DNA of 64,000 nucleotides, taken from contig LWTM01000073.1 of assembly GCA_002101205.1 (NCBI GenBank), positions 35,814-99,813 on the forward strand, written 5' to 3'. This document shows positions 1 through 8,753 of this stretch, piece after piece. The notes under the pieces were generated by a model. That model had not been told where the DNA came from, did no database searches, and was given only the letters and a program-made list of their open reading frames with translations. Each line of letters opens with the position of its first letter. Within the stretch, counting starts at the first letter, position 1. Position numbers and translations under genes: made by a program. Source of the stretch: Cycloclasticus sp. symbiont of Poecilosclerida sp. N (lineage in GTDB: Bacteria; Pseudomonadota; Gammaproteobacteria; Methylococcales; Cycloclasticaceae).

Positions 1-342
1 CCTTGAGGCGGAAGGTAAAGCTTTCCCACTTAATTCATCTTTATAAGGATGTCCTGCGACTACGCGACCAATGATATTAAGTGTTTTCGTGTCTTCGCCG
101 GAAGGTAAGTCAGCTTGCAAAACGGCGTAGCCATCGACCGCCGAATTACGGTGAGAGGGGACATTTAAAGGTGAGCTGATGGCTTGAGCTAATATACGGT
201 CAACCGCTTCGCTTATATGTATTTGTTCTGTGTTCCTTCGCTCTGTAATGGCGCCAAGCATATTTTGTAATGCTTGGCTGACAGTTAACGTACCCTGCTC
301 ATTTTCATCACCGCAGCCACTTTGAACGTTAAAGTTGCTCAT
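1..342 (-). CDS. moeA: Molybdopterin molybdenumtransferase MoeA, N-terminal part
   Basis: MoeA inserts molybdate into adenylylated molybdopterin, the last step of molybdenum cofactor synthesis in the cytoplasm. The reverse strand reads MSNFNVQSGCGDENEQG from an ATG at 342-340, followed by the family hallmarks AVDRILAQ, the NSAVDGYAV motif and GRVVAGHP. Only about 113 residues lie in the window; the gene runs off the left edge. The start overlaps the stop of the upstream ABC ATPase gene by four bases (ATGA), so it is probably the last gene of the transporter operon. That context ties metal uptake to cofactor insertion. The identification is firm; the rest of the gene cannot be judged. Confidence 0.9.
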   Translation of the reverse strand, partial: MSNFNVQSGCGDENEQGTLTVSQALQNMLGAITERRNTEQIHISEAVDRILAQAISSPLNVPSHRNSAVDGYAVLQADLPSGEDTKTLNIIGRVVAGHPYKDELSGKALPSASR

Positions 343-1055
343 GTTACGGATTGTTTTTTTGATGGCTTTAAAACGCTTACTTTGTCCGAGTCAGTTGAAG
401 GCTCGATCGTTTCAAGCTGTCCATCTTTAATGTGTAAATGGTGGTCAGCAATGTGCTTAACAGTATGCGTTTCATGGCTGCTGATGATGATGGAAACACC
501 TTCAGACTTAAGTCGTTGTAACAGCAAGCCGGTTTGTTGTTTAGCATCTGTATCCATGCTTGCAGTAGGCTCATCAAGCAACAATAATTGTGGGGATAAA
601 ATCCTAGCGCGAGTGAGCGCAACGCGTTGTTTTTCGCCGCCAGATAATTCTTTTGCCGAACGGTGTGCAAGGTGTGATAAATCTGCCCACTGTAAAGCGT
701 GCATCACCTTTTGACGTGCAACGGCTTTGCTTTCTCCTAAGCGATGTAAGCCGTAAGCGATATTATCGCTGACGCTTGCGTCGAATAAATAAGGTTGTTG
801 GTGTAAATAAATAATGTCTTTTTGAATATAAGGCTTTGCTTGTTTCCAGCTCATGTCTAAGCCTTGGTAGTGAATATTTGCTGTGTTTGGTTTTAACAAA
901 CCACTGATTATTTTTAATAGAGTGGTTTTACCAGAGCCATTTCGCCCAGTTAATAACGTACATTGATGCGCTGCTACATCGAGCTGGTCGATGTTTAAAA
1001 TCGATTTTCCAGACAAGGAAATTGTAATATTTTTGTACGTGATTAAATGACTCAT
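339..1055 (-). CDS. tupC: Tungstate/molybdate ABC transporter ATP-binding protein (TupC-like)
   Basis: This is the cytoplasmic ATPase of an oxyanion importer, 238 residues. Visible motifs are Walker A GRNGSGKTT near residue 37, the signature LSGGEKQRVA near 137, Walker B LLLLDEPTAS near 157 and a switch histidine in SSHETH. The start overlaps the permease stop (ATGA at 1055-1052) and the stop overlaps the moeA start, so translation is probably coupled along the whole minus-strand operon. The protein is short and has no C-terminal TOBE domain, which fits TupC better than ModC. Tungstate rather than molybdate specificity is inferred from the partner TupA sequence and not proved here. Confidence 0.88.
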   Translation of the reverse strand: MSHLITYKNITISLSGKSILNIDQLDVAAHQCTLLTGRNGSGKTTLLKIISGLLKPNTANIHYQGLDMSWKQAKPYIQKDIIYLHQQPYLFDASVSDNIAYGLHRLGESKAVARQKVMHALQWADLSHLAHRSAKELSGGEKQRVALTRARILSPQLLLLDEPTASMDTDAKQQTGLLLQRLKSEGVSIIISSHETHTVKHIADHHLHIKDGQLETIEPSTDSDKVSVLKPSKKQSVT

Positions 1056-1753
1056 GTGCGTAACTCACCTTTGCCTTGAAAAACAGAAACACCTGCATTC
1101 AAACTTAAAGATAGCACGAGTAAGACCATACCAAGCGCAATGCCTTGAGCAAATTCACCTTTGCTGGTTTCTAATGCAATGGCCGTTGGGATGTTACGTG
1201 TGGAATGAAGGATATTGCCGCCGACCATCATGGAGCAACCGATTTCAGCAATCACGCGCCCAAATCCAGCAACAATGGCAGCGATTAATCCAAACCTCAC
1301 CTCATACATAAGGGTGGGGAAAGCGCGCCAAGGCGTTGCGCCGAGTGTAATGGCGGTTTCCCATGCGCGGCGGTCAGCCGCTTGAAATGTTGCGTGTGCC
1401 ATAGCCACCAGTAAGGGGAAACTAAGCATGATTTGCCCAATCACCATCGCCTTGCTGGTAAATAGAAGCCTTAAATCGCCAAGCGGCCCACTTCTTGATA
1501 ACAATAAGTACAACGTTAAGCCGATGATGACAGCCGGTACGGACATGAATGTATTGAATAGGGAAATAAGTGTGCGGCGTAATGGAAACTGAAAAAAGGC
1601 GAGAAAAAAAGCGATGATTAAAGCGACGGGCGTCGCGATGAGTATGGCGGAAAAAGAGACGCCAAAAGACAGTGAGATAATTTCCCAAATATCATTATTG
1701 CCGCTCAGCAATAATTCAAAAGCATTGGCGCTGGCTTGACCTAAATCATTCAT
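1052..1753 (-). CDS. tupB: Tungstate/molybdate ABC transporter permease (TupB-like)
   Basis: Inner-membrane channel subunit with about five or six hydrophobic segments. The EAA-type coupling loop is seen as AWETAITLGATPWRA, followed by GRVIAEIGCSMMVGGN, a stretch typical of TupB/WtpB permeases. I place the start at ATG 1753 (MNDLGQASANAFE). A start 22 codons upstream would keep reading within tupA and adds a non-membrane N-terminus that the family lacks. From 1753 the overlap with the end of tupA is 8 bp. It lies between tupA and tupC, the usual order for this importer. Confidence 0.87.
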   Translation of the reverse strand: MNDLGQASANAFELLLSGNNDIWEIISLSFGVSFSAILIATPVALIIAFFLAFFQFPLRRTLISLFNTFMSVPAVIIGLTLYLLLSRSGPLGDLRLLFTSKAMVIGQIMLSFPLLVAMAHATFQAADRRAWETAITLGATPWRAFPTLMYEVRFGLIAAIVAGFGRVIAEIGCSMMVGGNILHSTRNIPTAIALETSKGEFAQGIALGMVLLVLSLSLNAGVSVFQGKGELRT

Positions 1754-2624
1754 CGGCAATAACGTCTTTAATCGCTGTTGGGTAAAAGAGGCGCTGGCCG
1801 TTTTTTTGGAAACCGTCAATCATGCGCTGCCCATTTAGCGAAGTAATCCATGCAATTAAGGACATTGCTTTTAAGTATTGGATATCCTTATGTAAAGCAG
1901 GGTTTACCGCAATAATGCCGTAAGGGTTTTTCAACAAAATGCCGCCATCATTTAAAACTTGTAGGGATAGTTTGTCTTGATAAGCAATCCATGTGCCTCT
2001 GTCGGTTAGCGTGTATGCACCCAATTCACTCGCCATGAGCAACACTTTTCCCATACCTTGCCCCGCCTCTTTATGCCAATTAGCTTTTTCGTTGATGCCA
2101 GCGTGCTTCCATAAAGAGAGTTCTTTTTTATGGGTGCCTGAGTTATCGCCACGAGAAATAAAGGGGATTTGCTTAGTTGCAATTTTCTTTAATGCGCTAA
2201 GCGTGCTATTTTCGTTTTTGATAGCGGCTGGGTTATTTTGTGGGCCTACAATAACAAAATCATTTTCCATGACATCGCGACGGTTAACGCCAAAGCCTTC
2301 AGCAATAAAAACATCTTCTGCTTGCCTCGCGTGAACCATCACCACGTCAGCGTCACCATTGCGTGCGATTTGAAGCGCTTTACCCGTGCCGACAGCAATA
2401 ACATCAACGCGAATTCCAGTTTGTTTTGTAAAAGCGGGTAATAACTCGGCTAAAAGTCCGGAGTTTTCGGTGCTTGTCGTTGTCGCTAAGCGTAAGGGTT
2501 CGCTTGCCTGCGCACAAAGGCTGAAGAATAGAATACTAAGTGCGCTGATATAAGTTGTTGGGTTCAATGAGAGGGCCGTTTTGCCTAAAAAAATCATGTT
2601 AACGTTGAGTTGGGTTGCGAGCAA
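1746..2624 (-). CDS. tupA: Tungstate/molybdate-binding periplasmic protein (TupA-like)
   Basis: Substrate-binding protein that captures the oxyanion in the periplasm and delivers it to TupB. It has a hydrophobic leader ending near LCAQASEP and then the family signature RLATTTSTENSGLL at the mature N-terminus, where TupA proteins carry TTTST-x-(D/N)SGLL. Other matches are GDADVVMVHA and the SRGDNSGTHKKE loop. Two starts are possible: 2624, or a second ATG at 2597 that gives a more ordinary signal peptide. First gene of the operon tupA-tupB-tupC-moeA, facing away from acuI at 2695. Tungstate preference is inferred from the family. Confidence 0.88.
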   Translation of the reverse strand: MLATQLNVNMIFLGKTALSLNPTTYISALSILFFSLCAQASEPLRLATTTSTENSGLLAELLPAFTKQTGIRVDVIAVGTGKALQIARNGDADVVMVHARQAEDVFIAEGFGVNRRDVMENDFVIVGPQNNPAAIKNENSTLSALKKIATKQIPFISRGDNSGTHKKELSLWKHAGINEKANWHKEAGQGMGKVLLMASELGAYTLTDRGTWIAYQDKLSLQVLNDGGILLKNPYGIIAVNPALHKDIQYLKAMSLIAWITSLNGQRMIDGFQKNGQRLFYPTAIKDVIADE

Positions 2625-2694
2625 GTAAATGCGTTGGTTTTATTGGCTGAAACTGGTACTCTTTTAGTAGATTAAAATTCAATAGGAGTGGGCA

Positions 2695-3687
2695 GTGTCT
2701 GATACATTCAATGCAATCGTCGCGACAGAAGTGGACGGCAAGACCAAAGGTCAATTACAACAACTAACACTGTCTGATTTGCCAGACGAAGACGTTTTAA
2801 TAGACGTGTCATACTCTTCTTTGAATTTTAAAGATGGCTTGGCTGTTTCAGGCAAAGGGAAAATTTGCAAACGCCTACCGATGGTTTGCGGTATTGATTT
2901 GGCTGGAACAGTGATTGAATCATCGTCTGATAAATTTGCCGCGGGTGATTTGGTGCTTGTTAATGGCTATGGCTTGAGTGAAAAACATTGGGGCGGCTAC
3001 AGTCAAAAGCAACGAATTAACTCGAACTTCCTCGTTAAAGTGCCTGATGCGTTTAGCTTGAAAGACACTATGGCGATTGGCACGGCGGGTTATACTGCGA
3101 TGCTGTCGGTACTTATGTTGGAGCGCCAAGGCGTAAAGCCGTCTGATGGTGAAGTACTAGTAACGGGTGCGGCTGGCGGGGTTGGCTCCGTCGCGGTTAC
3201 GTTACTTGCTCAGTTGGGTCATAACGTTATCGCCTCTACAGGGCGACCTGAAGCGCATGCGTTTTTATCTGAATTAGGCGCAAGTGGTTTTATTGACCGT
3301 GCAGACTCGTCTAAAAAAGGTGCGCCGCTTGCTGCTGAAAGATGGGCTGGTGTTGTTGATACCGTGGGTTCGCAGACACTGGCCAATGCAATTGCACAAA
3401 CAAAAAGAGACGGTTGCGTTGCCGCTTGTGGCTTAGCGGGTGGTATCGATTTACCCTCTACAGTCTTCCCGTTTATTTTGCGCGGTGTTATTTTAGCGGG
3501 GATTGACTCGGTTATGGCAAGTATGGAGCTTCGGCTTGAAGCTTGGAGCAGGCTTGCGTCAGATTTATCAAAAGACAACATCAACGAGATTAGCCGACTA
3601 GAACCGATGTCGAATTTACCTGAGTTAGCTGAGCAAATTGTGGCGGGTAGGGTCCGCGGCCGTGTGGTTATTGATGTCAATGCGTGA
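2695..3687 (+). CDS. acuI: AcuI/YhdH-family zinc-free medium-chain quinone oxidoreductase (acrylyl-CoA reductase-like)
   Basis: NADPH-dependent MDR-superfamily enzyme of 330 residues. AcuI/YhdH members reduce acryloyl-CoA to propionyl-CoA and help to detoxify acrylate. Family marks are SSLNFKDGLAVSGKG, PMVCGIDLAGTV and the nucleotide-binding VTGAAGGVGSVAV near residue 160, with no catalytic zinc ligands. The start is GTG at 2695 with an AGGAG ribosome site eight bases upstream. The stop overlaps the GTG start of the next gene by four bases (GTGA), so the two are probably co-translated. The exact substrate cannot be read from the sequence. Confidence 0.85.
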   Translation: MSDTFNAIVATEVDGKTKGQLQQLTLSDLPDEDVLIDVSYSSLNFKDGLAVSGKGKICKRLPMVCGIDLAGTVIESSSDKFAAGDLVLVNGYGLSEKHWGGYSQKQRINSNFLVKVPDAFSLKDTMAIGTAGYTAMLSVLMLERQGVKPSDGEVLVTGAAGGVGSVAVTLLAQLGHNVIASTGRPEAHAFLSELGASGFIDRADSSKKGAPLAAERWAGVVDTVGSQTLANAIAQTKRDGCVAACGLAGGIDLPSTVFPFILRGVILAGIDSVMASMELRLEAWSRLASDLSKDNINEISRLEPMSNLPELAEQIVAGRVRGRVVIDVNA

Positions 3688-4022
3688 GTATTAACGAGCG
3701 ACATAAAAGAATTTGGGCGGTTGTTAAAAGCATACCCACAGGTTTTGTTTTAACGTATGGGGAGGTGGCTCGATTTGCGGGCTATCCGCGCGGTGCTAGA
3801 ATGATTGGGTCGGCATTAGGCACCGCACCAGACGAATGTAATCTACCCTGGCATCGGATTATAAATTCGCAAGGAAAGATATCTTTTCCTGCAGGTAGTG
3901 ATAAGGCACTACTGCAAAAAAAACGTTTGGAAGAGGAAGGAATTGTTTTCTTAGCAGGCGCTGTTAATTTACAACAATATGCGTGGCAGGGAAATCTAGA
4001 CAGTGAGTTGTGGCAGATGTAA
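3684..4022 (+). CDS. atl: Alkyltransferase-like protein (MGMT-type DNA-binding domain)
   Basis: Small protein (112 residues) made only of the DNA-binding domain of O6-alkylguanine-DNA alkyltransferase: VVKSIPTGFVLTYGEVARFAGYPRGARMIG and LPWHRIINSQG, which are the helix-turn-helix and active-site loops. The usual PCHR(V/I) active-site cysteine is tryptophan (PWHR), the hallmark of ATL proteins. These bind alkylated guanine and recruit nucleotide excision repair instead of removing the alkyl group. GTG start overlapping the acuI stop. Family assignment is firm; a repair role is inferred from the family. Confidence 0.88.
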   Translation: MSINERHKRIWAVVKSIPTGFVLTYGEVARFAGYPRGARMIGSALGTAPDECNLPWHRIINSQGKISFPAGSDKALLQKKRLEEEGIVFLAGAVNLQQYAWQGNLDSELWQM

Positions 4023-4236
4023 GTTTTGTCATGCTGTGTTTTAGTTTTTTGAAGCGGTTTTTCTGTGGAAATAGCAAAATAACAAATATCTCCTATACTT
4101 TCTTGATGTCCCACTATCTAGTGGTAGCTACGTATAAAGGAACAGCAATATTTTCTGATATTGCGAATGGTATTATGACCGAGCACGCTTTTTAGCTAGG
4201 CGATGCATTTGCCTAGCAGGTTAATCGTTATTTTAG

Positions 4237-4422
4237 ACAGTTGAGTGTTTGATACGCAAACTAGCGCCTTTTAATGTGGTAGGTATCGGTGACCTAGGAA
4301 GCGATTTATTTGGCAACGGCATATTGTTGTCGCAGAAGATTCGTTTGCTCGGTGCGTTTAACCATACGCGTATTTTTCTTGACCTAGAGCCTGATCCGGT
4401 GAAAAGCTTTAAAGAACAGTAA
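4237..4422 (+). pseudogene. Relic of NAD-specific glutamate dehydrogenase (large GDH)
   Basis: A short open stretch after a stop at 4234 reads NVVGIGDLGSDLFGNG, then a segment ending FLDLEPDPVKSF, and stops at 4420-4422. This matches the catalytic core of the 1600-residue NAD-glutamate dehydrogenase family (VVGIGDMSGDVFGNG and IFLDPDPD). About 55 residues survive, with no start codon and no flanking GDH sequence, so the gene has been deleted. It is easily missed because a meaningless antisense frame covers it. The identification rests on my memory of the family motif. Confidence 0.65.
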
Positions 4423-4432
4423 ACAACCAGTA

Positions 4433-5245
4433 TTAAATAGACTGCTTGATTAACCAAGCATTTATTGCGTCTGCACTCTCTTGCCAATGGGAATCGAGCA
4501 TTATCGCATGGCCGGTGTTTTCCATATTAATGTAATCGGCATGATAGGCTCTTGCTGTTTTCTCAATTTGCTCAGGTCTAAAAAATGTATCTTCATTGGC
4601 ACCTAAATATAATAGAGGGAGCTTGTGAGGGTTTTTCTTAGTGGGTAGGCCAAGCCAGAGTGTATCTAGCAACACTTTAGGTGAGCTCGGTTGCATTTCA
4701 GTGCAATAGCGAATCACAACATCATCGTCGACAGGGCCGGAGAAAACGGATTTTCGAGTGACGTCCACAGGCGAAAACCATGTACCAAACAACTGACTAA
4801 GATTTTTTTGTATGAAAAAGGTTGGGTTGATGAATAAGTCCATAATAGAGGGTATTAAGCCGTCAACAGGTACAGAGGCCATCAAAATACAAGCGGGCGC
4901 CTTATTGGTCTCGATGTATTTTTGAATGACTAAGCCACCAAGGGAGTGACCGACAAGGATGGGCGTTTCTCCAATTTCATGAATAATCCGTTCAATATCA
5001 TTGATGTAGTCGGCAATACTGTTAGTAGACAGATGTTCTTGTCCGCCGCTTCGACCATGCCCACGCAAATCAACGGCATAACTCGGGTGGCCTAATTCGA
5101 CAAAGTAGGGCATAAACTTTTCATCCCAGCACCAGCCTGACATGTTCGCGCCATGGATAAATAAGATAGGTGGACGAGTTGCTTTGAGCGGTAAGCGCTC
5201 AATCACATTTAAGCTCGGGTTCTCGGCTGTTCGTTTAATTTTCAT
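4433..5245 (-). CDS. Alpha/beta-hydrolase fold protein
   Basis: 270-residue hydrolase. Oxyanion-hole region FIHGANMSGWCWDEKF near residue 29, nucleophile elbow GHSLGGLV (Ser near 100) and a late NTGHAIML supplying the catalytic His, with AVDLRGHGRSGG between them. No signal peptide, so probably cytoplasmic. The family includes lysophospholipase-like esterases and lactonases; the substrate cannot be named. It stands alone, convergent with the GDH relic, with a 600-bp spacer upstream. ATG start at 5245. Confidence 0.8.
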   Translation of the reverse strand: MKIKRTAENPSLNVIERLPLKATRPPILFIHGANMSGWCWDEKFMPYFVELGHPSYAVDLRGHGRSGGQEHLSTNSIADYINDIERIIHEIGETPILVGHSLGGLVIQKYIETNKAPACILMASVPVDGLIPSIMDLFINPTFFIQKNLSQLFGTWFSPVDVTRKSVFSGPVDDDVVIRYCTEMQPSSPKVLLDTLWLGLPTKKNPHKLPLLYLGANEDTFFRPEQIEKTARAYHADYINMENTGHAIMLDSHWQESADAINAWLIKQSI

Positions 5246-5410
5246 TTTTGGTTATGACAAGTTAAGCATAGATATTATCATTCTAAGGTATTGTTAAGAT
5301 TATAAAAACAAGTATACGAACCGTTTCCGCATTTCAGAGAACTTATTCGGTGCTTTTCTATCGACTTAAACGCCAGTTAAATAGCTAAATTAGCGGCGAT
5401 TAGATCTCGA

Positions 5411-5659
5411 ATAGTCATTTTTTGTGAGCAAGAATTTTCGTCTCTAGCAGGACAAATTGAAGTTGATGAAAGCTCCTTTCGGGCAAGACGTGTAAAAGGT
5501 AGGCGAGGCCGTGGAGCAAGAGGGGAAACGATGGTTTTTGAGCTACGTAAAAGAGAAGGTAAGGTTTATACTGAGATAGCCCCAAACTGCTCAGAATCAA
5601 CGTTACAGCGGGCCATGCGGAGAAAGTCCGGTATCAATAGCGTTACTGATTGGCGTTAA
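5411..5659 (+). pseudogene. IS1595-family transposase fragment
   Basis: Open frame with no start, containing GQIEVDESSFRARR, then KGRRGRGARGET, FELRKREGKVYTEI and SESTLQRAM, and ending at TAA 5657. EVDES(Y/S)F..R is the first DDE aspartate region of IS1595/IS1016-type transposases, followed by their GKRGRG and GGKVYT segments. The N-terminal zinc ribbon and the C-terminal third are absent. It differs clearly from the intact IS1595-family element at 25430. The rest of 5246-5871 shows no gene; two copies of CACATGTTTA lie near 5791 and 5828. Confidence 0.7.
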
Positions 5660-5871
5660 ATATTCGTAAAGGTGCAAAATTTATAACGCGGTATGGTTTG
5701 TCTGAAACAAACTATATAGGATAGGCTCGCCGTGTTGCATAGAAAACTCAAGAAACGATCAAAACCAACTTAAATTAAGGACATAATCACATGTTTATGC
5801 AGAAAATATAGAACATAAAACAAAAACACATGTTTAACGATAAAATTGAGATGTTATGCTGAGGGCTCGAG

Positions 5872-7044
5872 ATGATAAAAAGTTTAAAAATATACGCTTC
5901 AGTTTGTCTGTTGAGTGTCGCTTTTTCGGCTTGTGTGCAGGCACAAAATGTGAATGTAAAAATTGCGCTGCTCACAGAAAAACTACCGGTATCACCTGCG
6001 CTGTCGAACCTTGATCCAATACTGACGGATCAAGGTATCCAAGGCGCGACGCTTGGCATTAAAGATAATAATACAACGGGGCAATTTACGGGGCATCACT
6101 ATGCTTTAAAGCACCTTGAGGTTCCAGTGGGTGGTGATGTGGCGAAAGCCTTCAATAGTTTGGTGGTGAAAGACCATAAATTCATTCTTGTTGATGTCTC
6201 TGCCGCCACGTTAGGGCGCTTATCCGAGCTTGAAACGGCTAAGGGTGTGCTTTTATTTAATGTGTCGGCTACCGGTGAGGCGCTAAGAAACGAAGATTGT
6301 GCTGCGAATACTTTCCATATGATACCCAGTGACGTGATGCAAGCGGATGCGCTTGCGCAGTTTATGCTTAAAAAACGTTGGAAGAAATGGTTATTAGTTG
6401 AAGGCACGGATGCAAAAGACACTAATTTCGCTACAGCAATCAAACGATCAGCTAAACGCTTTGGCCTTAAAATCATCGAAGAAAAAAAATGGGCGTTTGA
6501 GCATGATGCACGAAGAACGGCGCAAGCTGAGATTCCTGTTTTTACTCAAGGCGCGGATTACGATGTGGTAGTGGTTGCCGACGTGAAAGGTTTGTTTGGC
6601 GAATATTTATCGATGAACACATGGTTGCCTCGTCCGATTATTGGCACGCAAGGTTTAGTGCCAAGAGCGTGGCACAGAACGCATGAGCGCTGGGGTGCAG
6701 TGCAAATGCAAAACCGTTTCTATGCGCAAGCTGGTCGTTGGATGAATGATGTTGATTATGCGTCTTGGTTAGCCGTCCGTGCAGTGGGTGAGGCGGTAAC
6801 GCGGTCTAAAAGTTTGGGCCCCGCCAAGATTAAAGAATTTATGCTCAGTGATGACTTCAGTTTGGCGGGATTTAAAGGTGTTAAATTAACCTTCAGAAAT
6901 TGGAATCAGCAGTTAAGGCAGCCGGTTTTACTCGCTACAGCGCGTTCGATTGTATCGGTCATGCCGCATAAAGAGTTTTTACATCCGCGTACTTATTTAG
7001 ACACACTAGGTTATGATAAGCCAGAATCCAATTGCCACTTTTAA
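5872..7044 (+). CDS. ABC transporter substrate-binding protein of the PQQ-dependent alcohol dehydrogenase-associated type
   Basis: 390-residue periplasmic binding protein with a leader (LLSVAFSACVQAQNV) and a type 1 periplasmic-binding fold related to branched-chain amino-acid receptors: KIALLTEKLP at the N-terminus, TFHMIPSDVMQADALAQFM and WKKWLLVEGTDAKD in the middle. The match is to the family found beside PQQ-dependent alcohol oxidation genes (PQQ_ABC_bind), and the three following genes are the other members of that set in the usual order. The ligand is unknown. ATG at 5872 with GAGGGC upstream. No PQQ dehydrogenase or pqq gene is visible in the window. Confidence 0.78.
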   Translation: MIKSLKIYASVCLLSVAFSACVQAQNVNVKIALLTEKLPVSPALSNLDPILTDQGIQGATLGIKDNNTTGQFTGHHYALKHLEVPVGGDVAKAFNSLVVKDHKFILVDVSAATLGRLSELETAKGVLLFNVSATGEALRNEDCAANTFHMIPSDVMQADALAQFMLKKRWKKWLLVEGTDAKDTNFATAIKRSAKRFGLKIIEEKKWAFEHDARRTAQAEIPVFTQGADYDVVVVADVKGLFGEYLSMNTWLPRPIIGTQGLVPRAWHRTHERWGAVQMQNRFYAQAGRWMNDVDYASWLAVRAVGEAVTRSKSLGPAKIKEFMLSDDFSLAGFKGVKLTFRNWNQQLRQPVLLATARSIVSVMPHKEFLHPRTYLDTLGYDKPESNCHF

Positions 7045-7059
7045 ACCGAGTGAAATCGT

Positions 7060-8019
7060 ATGATAAATAAAATATGCCTTGCTTTTTCTTTGCTTTTTTT
7101 CTCAGCAATCAGTGTGGCTGACACGCTGTACATTACGCTTGAAAAAGATAATGCACTAGCGGTTGTTGATGGTGAAACAGGCAAACTATTAAAAACAAAG
7201 AAGCTTGGGCAACGCCCGCGTGGTTTGGCGTTCAGTAAAGACCAAAGCCTGTTGTACGTTGCGGCCAGTGATGATGACACGATTCAAATTTTAGATGCCG
7301 TTAGCTTGAATATTATTGGTGAACTGCCATCAGGTGAAGACCCTGAGATGTTTAAAATTCACCCGAACGGGCGGTTGTTGTACGTTTCAAATGAAGACGA
7401 TAATATTGTGACGGTGATTGATTTGGAGAAAAAATCTGTTGTAGCAGAGATTTCCGTAGGCGTAGAGCCCGAAGGTATCGCGATTAGCCAAGATGGAAAA
7501 TGGGTGGTTAACACCTCTGAAACAACCAATATGGTTCACTGGATTGACCCGCTAGAGCAAAGCATAAAAGAAAATACCTTGGTAGACTCAAGACCTAGAG
7601 CGGCTGAATTCTCAGTAGATAATAGCGTCTTATTTGTAACATCTGAGATTGCAGGTTCATTGTCTCGTATTGATGTGGCGACTAAGCAAATCACAGGCAA
7701 GTTGCATTTTAAAGTGCCGGGTGTAGATAAGGAATTAATTCAGCCCGTCGGCGTGCTTGCTCATCCCAACAATAAAGTCCTATTTGTTGCTCTAGGGCCG
7801 GCTAATCGCGTAGCGGTAGTGGATATTCAATCAATGGAAGTAACGAAGTACTTATTGGTTGGGCAACGTGTTTGGAACTTGGCTTTTTCACCAGACTTGA
7901 CGCGTCTTTACACAACCAATGGCGTGAGCAACGATATTTCTATTATCGATGTGGATGCCTTAAAAGTAACGAGGTCAGTTCGCGTTGGGCATTATCCGTG
8001 GGGCATCGCAGTTAAGTAA
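7060..8019 (+). CDS. YVTN-type beta-propeller protein, PQQ-catabolism-associated
   Basis: Secreted beta-propeller of 319 residues with a signal peptide ending near SAISVADT. Repeats of about 42 residues carry the YVTN-like core, for example RLLYVSNEDDNIVTVIDL, KWVVNTSETTNMVHWID and RLYTTNGVSNDISIIDV. It belongs to the family seen with PQQ-linked ABC modules, where it is thought to act in the periplasm; its precise job is not known. The stop (TAA 8017-8019) overlaps the next ATG by one base, so the two are tightly coupled. Confidence 0.8.
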   Translation: MINKICLAFSLLFFSAISVADTLYITLEKDNALAVVDGETGKLLKTKKLGQRPRGLAFSKDQSLLYVAASDDDTIQILDAVSLNIIGELPSGEDPEMFKIHPNGRLLYVSNEDDNIVTVIDLEKKSVVAEISVGVEPEGIAISQDGKWVVNTSETTNMVHWIDPLEQSIKENTLVDSRPRAAEFSVDNSVLFVTSEIAGSLSRIDVATKQITGKLHFKVPGVDKELIQPVGVLAHPNNKVLFVALGPANRVAVVDIQSMEVTKYLLVGQRVWNLAFSPDLTRLYTTNGVSNDISIIDVDALKVTRSVRVGHYPWGIAVK

Positions 8020-8753
8020 TGAGAGATTCTCTAGCGGTCAAAACACTCAGTTATGCATACGGAAAAAAGGCTACCTTAAGCAATATTAGTTTTTCAATTG
8101 CAATGGGCCAGTGCGCGATTTTATTGGGGCCTAATGGGGCTGGTAAATCGACCTTATTTTCATTGATTACCCATTTGTATAACAGTCGTGACGGGCAAAT
8201 TTTAATTAACGGTTTTGATGTAAAAAGACAATCGTATGCCGCGTTAGCCAATTTAGGTGTTGTGTTTCAACAAACAACGTTAGATATGGATTTAAACGTA
8301 CTACAAAACTTACGTTATCACGCTGCTTTGCACGGCATGATTCGAAAGCAAGCGGATGCTTGTATACAAGAAGAATTAGAGCGCCAAGGTATGTGGGCGC
8401 GTCGAGGGGAAAAGGTAAGGCAACTAAACGGTGGGCATCGCCGGCGAGTAGAAATCGCCAGAGCTTTATTGCACAATCCCTCGTTATTATTATTAGATGA
8501 GCCGACAGTAGGTTTAGACGTTCCAAGCCGCAAAAGTATTGTTGAATACGTGCATTCATTGTGCGAAAGCGATGGGTTGTCAGTCCTTTGGGCAACACAT
8601 TTAATCGATGAAATATACCCATCAGATCAGCTTATTGTTTTGCATCAAGGAGAGATAAAAGCAAACGGCTCAGTGACTAGTGTTTGTAATGGCGATTCCG
8701 TTGATGCTATTTCGCAAACTTTTCAGCAGTTAACGCAGGCTAATGAGTCATGA
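8019..8753 (+). CDS. ABC transporter ATP-binding protein (PQQ-dependent alcohol dehydrogenase system)
   Basis: 244-residue ATPase of the ABC-2/exporter type. Walker A GPNGAGKSTLF near residue 39, Walker B LLLLDEPTVGLDVPSRKS near 156, and a signature reading LNGGHRRRVEIARAL in place of LSGGQ, a variant that I associate with this family. It pairs with the permease encoded immediately downstream, which starts within its last codons (8750). The transported compound is unknown; the association with alcohol oxidation comes from known gene neighbourhoods, not from this sequence. Confidence 0.82.
   Translation: MRDSLAVKTLSYAYGKKATLSNISFSIAMGQCAILLGPNGAGKSTLFSLITHLYNSRDGQILINGFDVKRQSYAALANLGVVFQQTTLDMDLNVLQNLRYHAALHGMIRKQADACIQEELERQGMWARRGEKVRQLNGGHRRRVEIARALLHNPSLLLLDEPTVGLDVPSRKSIVEYVHSLCESDGLSVLWATHLIDEIYPSDQLIVLHQGEIKANGSVTSVCNGDSVDAISQTFQQLTQANES

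Noticed and set aside
4194..4218. Hairpin GCTAGGC/GCCTAGC as a terminator of acuI-atl
   Set aside because: Stem is only seven bases and no T tract follows on either strand; position suggestive but evidence insufficient.
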